Source of the DNA: Bacillota bacterium
Lineage (GTDB): Bacteria; Bacillota; Clostridia; Lachnospirales; Bianqueaceae
Length of the DNA: 43,234 nt
Assembly (NCBI GenBank): GCA_017620135.1
Contig: JAFZQZ010000041.1
Location: 1 to 43,234 of the forward strand
Reading direction: 5' to 3'
The position numbers were made by a program, and so were the translations under genes. The stretch's first letter is position 1. The number at the start of each line of letters is the position of its first letter. Positions 25,695 to 32,995 of this stretch are shown here, piece by piece. The notes under the pieces are model-generated. The model was not told the DNA's origin. It did no database searches and was given only the letters and a program-made list of their open reading frames with translations.

Positions 25695-27500
25695 TCAGTT
25701 CCTTACTTTTCGCTTTTGACACTTAATTACGATGGACAGGATCATCCCTGACAGCACGAACAGAGTGATCCAGACTCCAGGATGACTCATGTCTACTGTA
25801 TTGGGAACATTCGACTGAGAGGGAACCTCTTCTGCTTCCGTCGGCTCCGTGGAATCTTCTTCCGGATCGGATGTACTGGAATTATCCGGCTGAGCGGGAG
25901 TTTCTTCCGCTTTGATCGTCAGGTTGATTTCGACCTCGTCATCATCGAATATGACCGTGATGGTATGAGGGCCGACACTCAGCGCTTCCAATATTTCAGG
26001 GCTGATCGTGATGATCGTACTTCCGGCTTCTGCGGGAAGATCAGCATGATATTTGTCGATCTGTACTTCACGAAAATGACTGAAGCAGCTCTCAGGATTT
26101 TCCAAACGTTCTATTATGATCTTGAGTTCATCATTGCTTCCTTTAGTCCAGGATCTGTACAATGAATGCCCTTCAGGAACATCATACAAACGAGGGGAAC
26201 TCCCGGAAGAATCATTTCTGGGTTTTGCATTGATAGTAAAGTTGCCATTGATCACGGTCACATCATAGTTTCGATTGGGAGTGTAGTCCACATTAATAAC
26301 TCCCTGATAGGTGCCGGGGGCTTCGTCTCTGTTTGAGCGGAGATAGCTGATCGTGCCCAGATCTCTTGAATCCGCAAGTCCTTCGACTGTACCGGTAAAT
26401 GCCGGGTCCGGCTCACCCTCGATCTTAGAAGCGTCTGCAACCTTTATCGTCACCTTTGCGGGATCGACGGTAAGTGTACCAGGCGCATAACTTATGTCAT
26501 ACTCGGAAGTTACGTCCTCACCGGCGGCGTTACAGATTTCAGCATCTGAGACAGTGGCTTTGGAGCTTCCAACCTCGGTCTGGGAACCTTGGAATGATAC
26601 AGATAAGATTTTGTCCCCTTGTCCGAGATTATCACCGCTAGCACTGTCTGGACTCAGCGCAGTTCCATCATACGGTCGTTCGGCTGAGGCGGCTGTGATG
26701 ATAAGCGGACGTTTTGCGATCTCGAACGTGCCAGACACCGATGTATCACTCTTAAAGTTGCCTTCTCCGGTTACAGTAAAGGAGGCAGTCCCGACATGAA
26801 CGTTGTTTTCGTATTTCACTGTAAAGTCTACATCCGGTACAAGCGTCACATCATTCCATGTGACCGTCGGGACAGGCTTTAGCTCCACTCCGTCATATAC
26901 CTGGTCTGCAATGGAGACTGTCGCTGTAGAGATATCGGCAGGGGTTATATTGAACGTTTTGCTCACAGTACCGCCGGAGAATGTCAGGATAACGGTACCG
27001 GTACCTACATTTAGATTGTTGCCATATGACAACTCATAGTCAAGTCCTTCCACCGGTTGACCCCCCATATCAATGACACTGACCGTAAAGGTCGTACCAT
27101 CAGGTTTGATCGGGTTGCCGGTAAAGACTTTATCAGAGATATCGCTAATTTCTACTTTAACGAATTCCGCCACAAGGACCATCGGTTCTTGTGCCGTGAA
27201 CTTTAGCTCCGCTCCGGCGTTTTGCAGGTTTGGATCATCTGCATTCCAGCGATAAAACAAATAACCGCTTGCGGGTTTAGCCGTTATGGTCACCGTATCA
27301 CCGATCTTATATGTACCGGCGCCACTAACGGTTCCTGCACCTTCCATATTCACTTCTGCTGATATTGTCACGCTGGTCTGAGGGGAATCTTCCTCAGCAA
27401 ACACGGTCGTTGGCATAATGATCACCAAAACCAAAAGAACAGCCAGTATCAATAAACATGTCTTCCAGTTTCTCGTATTTTGTCTCTTGTATCGACCCAT
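25695..27500 (-). CDS. Secreted MBG-domain surface protein with degenerate sorting signal
   Basis: A 601-residue exported protein. A signal peptide (about 1-35, ending TTVFA) is followed by an InlB B-repeat/Flg_new-like domain (about 40-112, YLFYRWNADDP). Immunoglobulin-like/MBG repeats follow (about 115-425: TIKVADASKIEGEPDPAFTG is the clearest). A further beta region is then followed by a Pro/Ser/Glu-rich spacer (about 525-565). It ends with a sorting-like tail: VPNTVD, then a hydrophobic helix (WITLFVLSGMILSIVI) and KCQKRK. The PxT core is kept, but the Gly of LPxTG is Val. GAGGAG precedes the ATG. Confidence 0.85.
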   Translation of the reverse strand: MGRYKRQNTRNWKTCLLILAVLLVLVIIMPTTVFAEEDSPQTSVTISAEVNMEGAGTVSGAGTYKIGDTVTITAKPASGYLFYRWNADDPNLQNAGAELKFTAQEPMVLVAEFVKVEISDISDKVFTGNPIKPDGTTFTVSVIDMGGQPVEGLDYELSYGNNLNVGTGTVILTFSGGTVSKTFNITPADISTATVSIADQVYDGVELKPVPTVTWNDVTLVPDVDFTVKYENNVHVGTASFTVTGEGNFKSDTSVSGTFEIAKRPLIITAASAERPYDGTALSPDSASGDNLGQGDKILSVSFQGSQTEVGSSKATVSDAEICNAAGEDVTSEYDISYAPGTLTVDPAKVTIKVADASKIEGEPDPAFTGTVEGLADSRDLGTISYLRSNRDEAPGTYQGVINVDYTPNRNYDVTVINGNFTINAKPRNDSSGSSPRLYDVPEGHSLYRSWTKGSNDELKIIIERLENPESCFSHFREVQIDKYHADLPAEAGSTIITISPEILEALSVGPHTITVIFDDDEVEINLTIKAEETPAQPDNSSTSDPEEDSTEPTEAEEVPSQSNVPNTVDMSHPGVWITLFVLSGMILSIVIKCQKRKVRN

Positions 27501-27534
27501 AGCACTTACTCCTCTCTTACAGTTCCTTCCTTAG

Positions 27535-27564
27535 ATTATAATACGAAACGCCTTGTGGATTCAA
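27535..27564 (-). promoter_or_regulatory. Promoter for the surface-protein gene
   Basis: Minus strand: -35 TTGAAT (27559-27564), 18-base spacer, -10 TATAAT (27535-27540), giving a leader of about 28 bases. The downstream ATP-grasp gene is probably on the same transcript. Confidence 0.65.
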
Positions 27565-27580
27565 GAAGTCTTATTTTTCT

Positions 27581-27814
27581 TTATTCATCGCATGTGTATC
27601 CGGGTTCTTTGAACAAAAACTTTCTGTCAGGGACAATGTTCTTATCCCATACCTCTTTCTTCCAATTCTCTTCATCAATATCCTTAATCACAACGGAAAC
27701 GCTGGATATCCTGCATCCAAGTGTGTCTGCTATCACTTCAGAGATCTTCTCTGCGCAGACTTTTTTCTGTTCATCCGTCCTGCCTGTAAAGCATTTTATT
27801 TCAACGTGTGGCAT
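27581..27814 (-). CDS. 4-oxalocrotonate tautomerase-like protein
   Basis: A 77-residue tautomerase-superfamily protein. These enzymes use an N-terminal proline as base, exposed after Met removal. The start at 27814 (M-P-H-V-E-I-K-C-F) gives Pro1, whereas the ATG two codons upstream would bury it. AGGAGG lies nine bases before 27814. The GRTDEQKK stretch and the AEKISEVIADTLG helix fit the family. The substrate is not known. The tail is longer than that of the classic 62-residue enzymes. Confidence 0.8.
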   Translation of the reverse strand: MPHVEIKCFTGRTDEQKKVCAEKISEVIADTLGCRISSVSVVIKDIDEENWKKEVWDKNIVPDRKFLFKEPGYTCDE

Positions 27815-27854
27815 ATTCATCTTCCTCCTTAGACCCTGGCTTTGCTGTTATTTG

Positions 27855-27863
27855 AGTATATCA
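27855..27863 (-). promoter_or_regulatory. Extended -10 promoter for the tautomerase gene
   Basis: Minus strand TGA-TATACT: -10 TATACT (27855-27860) with TG at the extended position. No good -35 hexamer is present. It lies about 40 bases upstream of the start codon. Confidence 0.4.
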
Positions 27864-27930
27864 CATCTGCACGTTGCAGAAAAGACTTCAGTGATCCACA
27901 CTCTTTAGGGCATTCTTAAAAATACAGCCA

Positions 27931-27954
27931 TAAAAAACCCGGTTTTCACCGGGT
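27931..27954 (-). terminator. Intrinsic terminator of the EF-Tu-like operon
   Basis: Minus strand: ACCCGG, loop TGAAAA, CCGGGT, then TTTTTTA. The stop codon of the 62-residue gene (27946-27948) lies in the loop, an unusually tight arrangement. Confidence 0.8.
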
Positions 27955-28134
27955 ATCTCTTTGAATGTTCATCTTTACAGTCAGATCGTGGAAACTCTTT
28001 TCGTATTGTTCTTTCGAAATGGCGCCTTTCTCCAGAAATGTTTTCATAAGAGCCTTCTGTTTTTCGTACAAAAGTCGGTTCTTCTCTTCATGGGATAAAG
28101 TATCCCAATTCTCTTGGTTAATGTTCGTATCCAT
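27946..28134 (-). CDS. Small 62-residue protein, SHOCT-like tail
   Basis: A 62-residue acidic/basic helical protein. Its second half (LYEKQKALMKTFLEKGAISK, then EQYEKSFHDLT) resembles the short SHOCT-like motif, in which a chain of helices includes 'L...GAIS..QYE'. Similar small proteins occur near mobile elements in Bacillota, but no function is known. It starts 24 bases after the EF-Tu-like gene with a weak ribosome site, and its stop codon is inside the operon terminator. It is thus cotranscribed with the EF-Tu-like gene and may work with it. Confidence 0.65.
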   Translation of the reverse strand: MDTNINQENWDTLSHEEKNRLLYEKQKALMKTFLEKGAISKEQYEKSFHDLTVKMNIQRDTR

Positions 28135-28158
28135 GTTATCTCATACTCTTCCGGCATC

Positions 28159-30201
28159 TTACCAATTCCATGGCCACCGGATGATCTTAAGCGCCTTCGT
28201 TGCTTTTTCATATCCCAAAGCCGAGGCATATTTGTACCAGAATTTGGCAGTTTTGATGCTTTTTTTCGTACCATATCCGCAATGATACATGTAACCTACC
28301 ATGTACGCCGCTTCCTTATACTTATGACCATTATTTGCAGCTTTCTCAAACCAGCGTAGAGCTTCTGCGTCGTTCTTTTCAACAACCTTTCCTTCCCAAT
28401 ATGCCCATCCGACTCTGAACATACCAATCTCGTTACCGTTCTTTGCCGCCTTCACAAACCATTCGAACGCTTTATTGAATTCTTGAGGTGTTCCTCTGCC
28501 ATCTTCGTACATCAGGGCCAGCCTGGTCTGAGCGACAGACTCTCCCTGCTCCGCAGATTTCAGAGTCCAATTGAACGCCTTGTCGTTGTCCTTTTCCGTG
28601 CCTATACCTTCCCTATACATGTAGCCTACATACTTCTGCCCAATACGGTCTCCAAGCTCGGCTGCCTTCAGATAATATTCGAACGCTTTTTCGTAATCTT
28701 CTTTACTGTAACTGTTGTTTCCTTTTTTAACTAGTTTTTCTGCTTCCGCTTTCCGTTCCCTGTCCGGATTCGGCTTTCTATTTCGTGTTTGACCGGATTT
28801 CTTTTCCTGTTTCTTCGCACTTTCCAATTCGGATTTTTCTTCGGTGACTTCTTGTAATTCCGGGGGCTCTTTCAGTGTTGTTACCGGTTTTGTTTCTGCT
28901 TTGACCGGTTTTACTGACATTTTTGTCTCAGCATTGACCTGCTCTGTTACACTTCTTGTCTCCGTCTCACCAGAATGGTCGACTGTTTTATTTAGTTTCA
29001 CAGCGGCATACTGCATTACCGGATCCCTTGAGCTAAGTCCGAACACAACACCAACCGCTGAGATTCTGTTGTTTTCTCGGATATAAAAGTGGTCATAATC
29101 CTTCATCGCAAGAGGAGACAGCAGTTCCACTGAGATCTCCACGCTGCTGCCTGGCATGACCATCGAAGAGTCTGCCGGTAGTCTGTAAACCCCGTTCACA
29201 TCTGTTGTTCTGAAATAGAAGCTTGCCAATGATCCGTCAAGCATGGGAGTTCTGTGTCCACCCTCTTCAGGAGTCAGCACATAGATCCGAGCCGAAAATG
29301 ATTTAAGTGAAGGGATGGAACCTGGTCTTGCCAGCACCTGTCCACGCTGGATATCATCCCTGGAAAGACCATGAAACAGTAAACCTATGTTGTCCCCAGG
29401 TTTAGCTTCTGTAACAGTATCCCGAAGCATCTGTATTCCCGATACCGTCACTATACGGCTTTCTGATCCAAGCCCGACTATCTCAAGTATGTCCCCAATA
29501 CGAACACAGCCTCTTTCCACTTTCCCCGTAACGACAATACCTTTTCCGGTGATGGCAAAAATATCTTCTGCAGCCATCAAAAATGGAAGCAGCTCCTCAT
29601 CTTTTTCTTCATGAGCAGGAATATCATCCAGAGCAGCCTTTAGCTTAAGTATGCTATCGGTATAGCAGCGTTCATTTCCTGTAAAGGCTTTAAGGGCCGA
29701 TCCGCGGATTACTTCGCAATTATCCCCATCGAATCCACATGCTGAGGTCACTTCACGAGATTCATAGTCAGCCAGATCCAGAAACTCCTCGTCATTAACT
29801 AAATCGCACTTATTGATGAAAATCGTAACAAACGGAGTTCCGACCTGACTGAGGACTATGATCTGCTCCATTAGCTGAGGTCCGAAACCTCCGTTAGCTT
29901 CGCCAACAAGTATTGCTCCGTCAGGGCGCACTTCACCCGTGATTAGACTTTTGATCCAGTCAGTATGGGAGGGACAGTCAATGAACCTGTATATTCTGTC
30001 CTCTATCTCGCATTCAACGGAACAAGTATTGATCCTTATTCCTCTAACTTTGGTCTCTTCACCCTCGTCAATCTTGTTTAACGGAACGGGATCGCTGAGT
30101 TTGTATTTCTTGCTTAAGATTTTACTTATCGCAGCAACCAGGGTCGATTTTCCATGACCTGTATTCCCTAAAACTGCGATAGTTACTGTCGGTTTTCTCA
30201 T
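28159..30201 (-). CDS. EF-Tu paralogue fused to Sel1-like repeats
   Basis: A 680-residue protein. Residues 1-385 align with all three EF-Tu domains: P-loop GNTGHGKS (12-19), switch I RGIRIN (53-58), DCPSH (75-79), NKCD (130-133), SALK (168-171), domain II PFLMAAEDIF and VVTGKVERG, domain III YFRTTDVNG and MVMPG. Residues about 385-475 are a charged linker, and about 475-670 hold roughly five Sel1-like helical repeats (AFEYYLKAAELGD, AFEWFVKAAKNGN). Compared with EF-Tu, the switch I Thr is Arg56, the DxxG Gly is Ser78, and the P-loop Asp is Gly15; the catalytic His is kept (His79). It is not likely to be the translation factor itself. It is expressed from its own promoter. Confidence 0.88.
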   Translation of the reverse strand: MRKPTVTIAVLGNTGHGKSTLVAAISKILSKKYKLSDPVPLNKIDEGEETKVRGIRINTCSVECEIEDRIYRFIDCPSHTDWIKSLITGEVRPDGAILVGEANGGFGPQLMEQIIVLSQVGTPFVTIFINKCDLVNDEEFLDLADYESREVTSACGFDGDNCEVIRGSALKAFTGNERCYTDSILKLKAALDDIPAHEEKDEELLPFLMAAEDIFAITGKGIVVTGKVERGCVRIGDILEIVGLGSESRIVTVSGIQMLRDTVTEAKPGDNIGLLFHGLSRDDIQRGQVLARPGSIPSLKSFSARIYVLTPEEGGHRTPMLDGSLASFYFRTTDVNGVYRLPADSSMVMPGSSVEISVELLSPLAMKDYDHFYIRENNRISAVGVVFGLSSRDPVMQYAAVKLNKTVDHSGETETRSVTEQVNAETKMSVKPVKAETKPVTTLKEPPELQEVTEEKSELESAKKQEKKSGQTRNRKPNPDRERKAEAEKLVKKGNNSYSKEDYEKAFEYYLKAAELGDRIGQKYVGYMYREGIGTEKDNDKAFNWTLKSAEQGESVAQTRLALMYEDGRGTPQEFNKAFEWFVKAAKNGNEIGMFRVGWAYWEGKVVEKNDAEALRWFEKAANNGHKYKEAAYMVGYMYHCGYGTKKSIKTAKFWYKYASALGYEKATKALKIIRWPWNW

Positions 30202-30235
30202 TGTGCAATTCTCTTTCCTAAAAGATATATGAGGA

Positions 30236-30264
30236 ATAATACCATATAACCTGTGATGTTACAA
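30236..30264 (-). promoter_or_regulatory. Sigma-A promoter for the EF-Tu-like operon
   Basis: Minus strand: -35 TTGTAA (30259-30264), 17-base spacer, -10 TATTAT (30236-30241). Start codon at 30201 with AGGAAAGAG upstream. Confidence 0.7.
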
Positions 30265-30335
30265 GGTATCATCCATTTGGCCACTTGTTGAAGCTCAGAG
30301 CCATCACCAGAATGAATGGTTCCTCGCGTATTTAG

Positions 30336-30425
30336 TCATTCTACTTTTTTTGCGAGAAGCTCCTCACGCAGAGCGATAAAATACTGCACGTGCTCGTATT
30401 GGTCTCCTACGATTCCTCTCAACAT
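30336..30425 (-). CDS. Possible 29-residue small protein
   Basis: An ATG at 30425 is preceded by AGGAGG ten bases upstream. The frame runs MLRGIVGDQYEHVQYFIALR and nine more residues to TGA. The peptide would be a single amphipathic helix rich in Glu, Lys and Leu. No relative is recognised. An inverted repeat (TGCTCGAA/TTCGAGCA) lies just upstream of the ribosome site. The strong ribosome site is the main support; coding status is uncertain. Confidence 0.4.
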   Translation of the reverse strand: MLRGIVGDQYEHVQYFIALREELLAKKVE

Positions 30426-30443
30426 TGAACTTTTTCCTCCTGG

Positions 30444-30473
30444 TGCTCGAATTATTCGTTTAAATTTCGAGCA
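30444..30473. repeat. Inverted repeat before the small reading frame
   Basis: Perfect 8-base arms TGCTCGAA and TTCGAGCA with a 14-base AT-rich loop, ending just upstream of the AGGAGG at the 29-codon frame. It could be an operator or an mRNA stem. Confidence 0.45.
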
Positions 30474-30657
30474 ATTTGTGGGATATTGCTCCTCACGGGA
30501 GGATCGTCGTTCTGATGATTCGGGCGATTGCAGAACTTTTTGGTCTGGCGCGAGGAGCTTCTCCCAAGAAAAGTGAAATGGATGATTTTACGAGGAGCCC
30601 AGGTAAATCAGGCAGGGATACTATTTGTAATATTCGTCTAAGGAATGCACAGACATG

Positions 30658-30703
30658 AAAAAGGACCGGTCTCCACCTTTAGAAGTGAAAACCGGTCCCT
30701 TTA
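30658..30703 (-). terminator. Terminator of the candidate small RNA
   Basis: Minus strand: GGACCGGT arms (8 bases, GC-rich) around an inner CACTTCTAAAGGTG hairpin, followed by TTTTT. It is one of the strongest terminators in the window. Confidence 0.8.
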
Positions 30704-30821
30704 GGCCGATCTGATCAGCCTTTCATATTACTTATTTCTTCTGTGCGATCGCGGCCTGTGTATCTGCTATTACTCTGCGGAAGAAATATGCTATAGGGAT
30801 GATTCCCGGTTTCTCCAATTG
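30658..30821 (-). ncRNA. Candidate structured small RNA, about 160 nt
   Basis: A minus-strand promoter and an intrinsic terminator bracket a short region that folds well. A long stem (ATTTCTTC 30734-30741 with GAAGAAAT 30780-30787, perfect 8 bases) encloses GCGATCGC. A second hairpin forms at about 30704-30720 (GGCTGAT, CAG, ATCGGCC). The terminator follows. An in-frame ATG (30824) would lie upstream of the predicted +1, so the 30-codon frame it opens is probably not translated from this promoter. It does not match SRP RNA or tmRNA motifs I know; 6S RNA was not excluded. Confidence 0.5.
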
Positions 30822-30827
30822 CATCCT

Positions 30828-30856
30828 ATTATACCCCACTGCAAGGCGTGCAACAA
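30828..30856 (-). promoter_or_regulatory. Promoter of the candidate small RNA
   Basis: Minus strand: -35 TTGTTG (30851-30856), 17-base spacer, -10 TATAAT (30828-30833). Expected start near 30821. Confidence 0.6.
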
Positions 30857-30967
30857 GATACTATTTACAGAAGGCTGTTATTAGCATCCTGCGGAAGAAA
30901 TCCCATAAAAATATTCTACTTGTTCAGTTATCGCACTCCATTTCCATTATTCGACATTTGATCAGTA

Positions 30968-31014
30968 TATCCTTTCCTTACCAGAAGCAGCCTATGATAA
31001 TCCCCGGGCTGTTT
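30968..31014. repeat. Hairpin repeat, copy 1 (most diverged)
   Basis: TATCCTTTCCTTACCAGAAG followed by CAGCC-loop-GGCTG. It aligns with copies at 34910, 37198 and 39174 in the same orientation. Stem changes keep pairing through G-U pairs. It lies at the left edge of the ABC-exporter module. Confidence 0.7.
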
Positions 31015-31054
31015 AATACTGGATCAAATTCTCAGAGTATAATCTGGATATATA

Positions 31055-31083
31055 TTTACAACTCCACTAATTTATATTAGAAT
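31055..31083 (+). promoter_or_regulatory. Candidate promoter for the ABC-exporter genes
   Basis: -35 TTTACA (31055-31060), 17-base spacer, -10 TAGAAT (31078-31083), each one base from consensus. A further TATAAT at 31038-31043 lacks a good -35 box. Confidence 0.5.
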
Positions 31084-31117
31084 ATATATTTACTGTTGAA
31101 GTGCGGAGGTATTCTAT

Positions 31118-32995
31118 ATGCCCAAGAAAACTACAGGAGAAAAAAAGGCACGAACTAAATATAATGTCTGGCAAGTCATTTTTAAAATGACTCAATTGGC
31201 ATGGAAACATAGAAAAAGTGTGCTGTATATTTGTATTGCGCTTATATTGGTTACCGCAATGCAACGTATTTTTGAGCTTTTGGTTTCCCCAATGATCTTA
31301 TCAACCGTTGAGACAAAGGCTCCTCTATCCAAGCTGATGGGAACCATTCTCCTTTTTACCTGCGGAATCCTGGTTACTTCCTCTGTGAAACAATATTTGG
31401 AGACAATCGCAGAACACGGCCGACTGCAGTTGACGATGCAAATGCTGAATAATGCAGGAAAAAAGTATGTTGGGACTTCCTATGCCAACGTAATTACTTC
31501 TGACTTTGAAGATCGCTCTCGGATTGCGTTTAACTCGGTCGGATTTAGCAGCTCTTATGCTTGTACAATATGGTATGATCTTGTTTCTCTTGCATGGAAC
31601 ACACTTGGATTCATAGTTTTTGGATTTGTTCTGGGACGTTTTAATTGGCTTCTGATGGGAGCAATTCTTATATTGTCTGCCGCTGGAGCAACCATAAAAA
31701 TCAAACTTGATTATGCGGATGAAGGCAATATGAAAAAGATCCGCAAGAATTTTGGGCAAGCATGGTATCTCGTGGATACGATGTATGACCAAGAAATGGG
31801 AAAAGACATTCGGATTTTCCACATGCAGCAATGGATCAGAGACTTGTATCAAAGTCTCCTTAATACAATGCGTGAGTGGTATAAAAAGCGGGAAACCAGC
31901 TGGTTTTGTTTAGATCTGATCGATGTAGCTGTCACTTTTCTTCGTAACGGACTTGGCTATTTCGTTTTACTAACAGCTATATCTCGGAAAACCATCACTC
32001 TGTCGGAATTTCTCCTTTATACTGCAGCTGTAGGAGGCTTCACTTCTTGGGTCAATGGTATCATTCAAGGGGTTCATTCAATTCGTCGTCATTCGATTGA
32101 TCTGGGTCAATACTTTGAGTATTTGGAAATTAAAGAACCTTTTCGTTTTGAAGGAGGCTTGCCTCTCCCTTCAGGCGCACAGGGATATGAGATTACTCTG
32201 GATCATGTCACCTATAGATATCCGGACAGTGAAAAAGATGCTGTTTCTGATATTTCTCTCACGTTGCATCCATATGAAAAGGTGGCTGTTGTTGGGCTGA
32301 ATGGAGCTGGTAAAACGACCTTGGTCAATTTGATTCTTGGACTTTTGGATCCGACAAACGGCACTCTTAAACTTAATGGAATCGATATTCGTGAATTCAA
32401 TCGTAAAGATTATTATACCCTCTTCTCCGCGGTATTTCAGTCTTTTGATGCTTTACAAGCACCTTTATATGCAACTATCGCTCCTCTGGATAATGAGTAC
32501 GATCAGGAAAAAATGGATAAAGTCCTGAGCTTTGCAGGGATAAAAGATAAAATCGATTCTCTTCCCGGCGGATTGAGCACATACTATAGTTCTGGTCAGT
32601 TTGATTATGAAAAGAAGTTCTTTGAAGATGCCAACATGAATGTCACAAAGCTTTCCGGGGGTGAACTGCAGCGTGTAATGCTTGCAAGGGCATTGTATAA
32701 AGATGGGCCGATCCTAATATTGGATGAGCCGACAGCCGCTTTAGATCCAATTGCAGAAAACGATATGTATCAGCAATATAATGCATTTACAGCGCAGAAA
32801 ACTTCGGTGTTCATTTCCCATCGTCTGGCATCGACTCGTTTTTGTGATCGCATTCTTTTTATGGATAACGGACATATCAAAGAAGAAGGAACGCATGAAT
32901 CTCTCCTCCAGAAACATGGTGCTTATGCGGATCTCTTTGAAGTCCAAAGCCGTTACTATCAAAAAGAAACGGAGGAAATGAGTGATGAAATCTGA
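31118..32995 (+). CDS. ABC exporter half-transporter A (membrane plus ATPase)
   Basis: A 625-residue type IV ABC exporter subunit. About six transmembrane helices (about 1-330) precede an ATPase domain: Walker A GLNGAGKTT, Q-loop VFQSF, signature LSGGELQ, Walker B ILILDEPTAALD, H-loop SHRLAS. The catalytic Glu and His are kept. The stretch between Q-loop and signature is about 15 residues longer than in its partner. GGAGG lies eight bases before the ATG. It overlaps the next gene, so the two should form a heterodimer. The substrate is unknown; no peptide precursor is seen next to it. Base composition is clearly more AT-rich than in region 1. Confidence 0.9.
   Translation: MPKKTTGEKKARTKYNVWQVIFKMTQLAWKHRKSVLYICIALILVTAMQRIFELLVSPMILSTVETKAPLSKLMGTILLFTCGILVTSSVKQYLETIAEHGRLQLTMQMLNNAGKKYVGTSYANVITSDFEDRSRIAFNSVGFSSSYACTIWYDLVSLAWNTLGFIVFGFVLGRFNWLLMGAILILSAAGATIKIKLDYADEGNMKKIRKNFGQAWYLVDTMYDQEMGKDIRIFHMQQWIRDLYQSLLNTMREWYKKRETSWFCLDLIDVAVTFLRNGLGYFVLLTAISRKTITLSEFLLYTAAVGGFTSWVNGIIQGVHSIRRHSIDLGQYFEYLEIKEPFRFEGGLPLPSGAQGYEITLDHVTYRYPDSEKDAVSDISLTLHPYEKVAVVGLNGAGKTTLVNLILGLLDPTNGTLKLNGIDIREFNRKDYYTLFSAVFQSFDALQAPLYATIAPLDNEYDQEKMDKVLSFAGIKDKIDSLPGGLSTYYSSGQFDYEKKFFEDANMNVTKLSGGELQRVMLARALYKDGPILILDEPTAALDPIAENDMYQQYNAFTAQKTSVFISHRLASTRFCDRILFMDNGHIKEEGTHESLLQKHGAYADLFEVQSRYYQKETEEMSDEI

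Larger units (their letters stand above)
30265..31117. other. Long gene-poor stretch at the left edge of the island
   Basis: About 850 bases with no gene of normal length. It contains a possible 29-codon reading frame (30336-30425), an inverted repeat (30444-30473), several GAGGAGC/GCTCCTC words (near 30358, 30488, 30551, 30591), a candidate structured RNA with promoter and terminator (30658-30856), a second copy of one arm of that RNA (30889-30901), the first hairpin repeat (30968-31014) and a promoter for the ABC exporter. It looks like a decayed or regulatory junction. Confidence 0.6.

Noticed and set aside
27945..28359. Plus-strand open frames opposite the 62-residue gene and the Sel1 repeats
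   Set aside because: They are shadows of well supported minus-strand genes, with no ribosome sites or family motifs.
30515..30658. Plus-strand 47-codon frame (MIRAIAELFGLARG...) ending at the small-RNA terminator
   Set aside because: GGGAGG lies 12 bases upstream, but the composition is rich in repeated GAGGAGC words, there is no recognisable family and no promoter; coding support is too weak.
30735..30824. Minus-strand 30-codon frame starting MQLEKPGIIP within the candidate RNA
   Set aside because: The ATG is upstream of the predicted transcription start and has no ribosome site, so an RNA interpretation is preferred.
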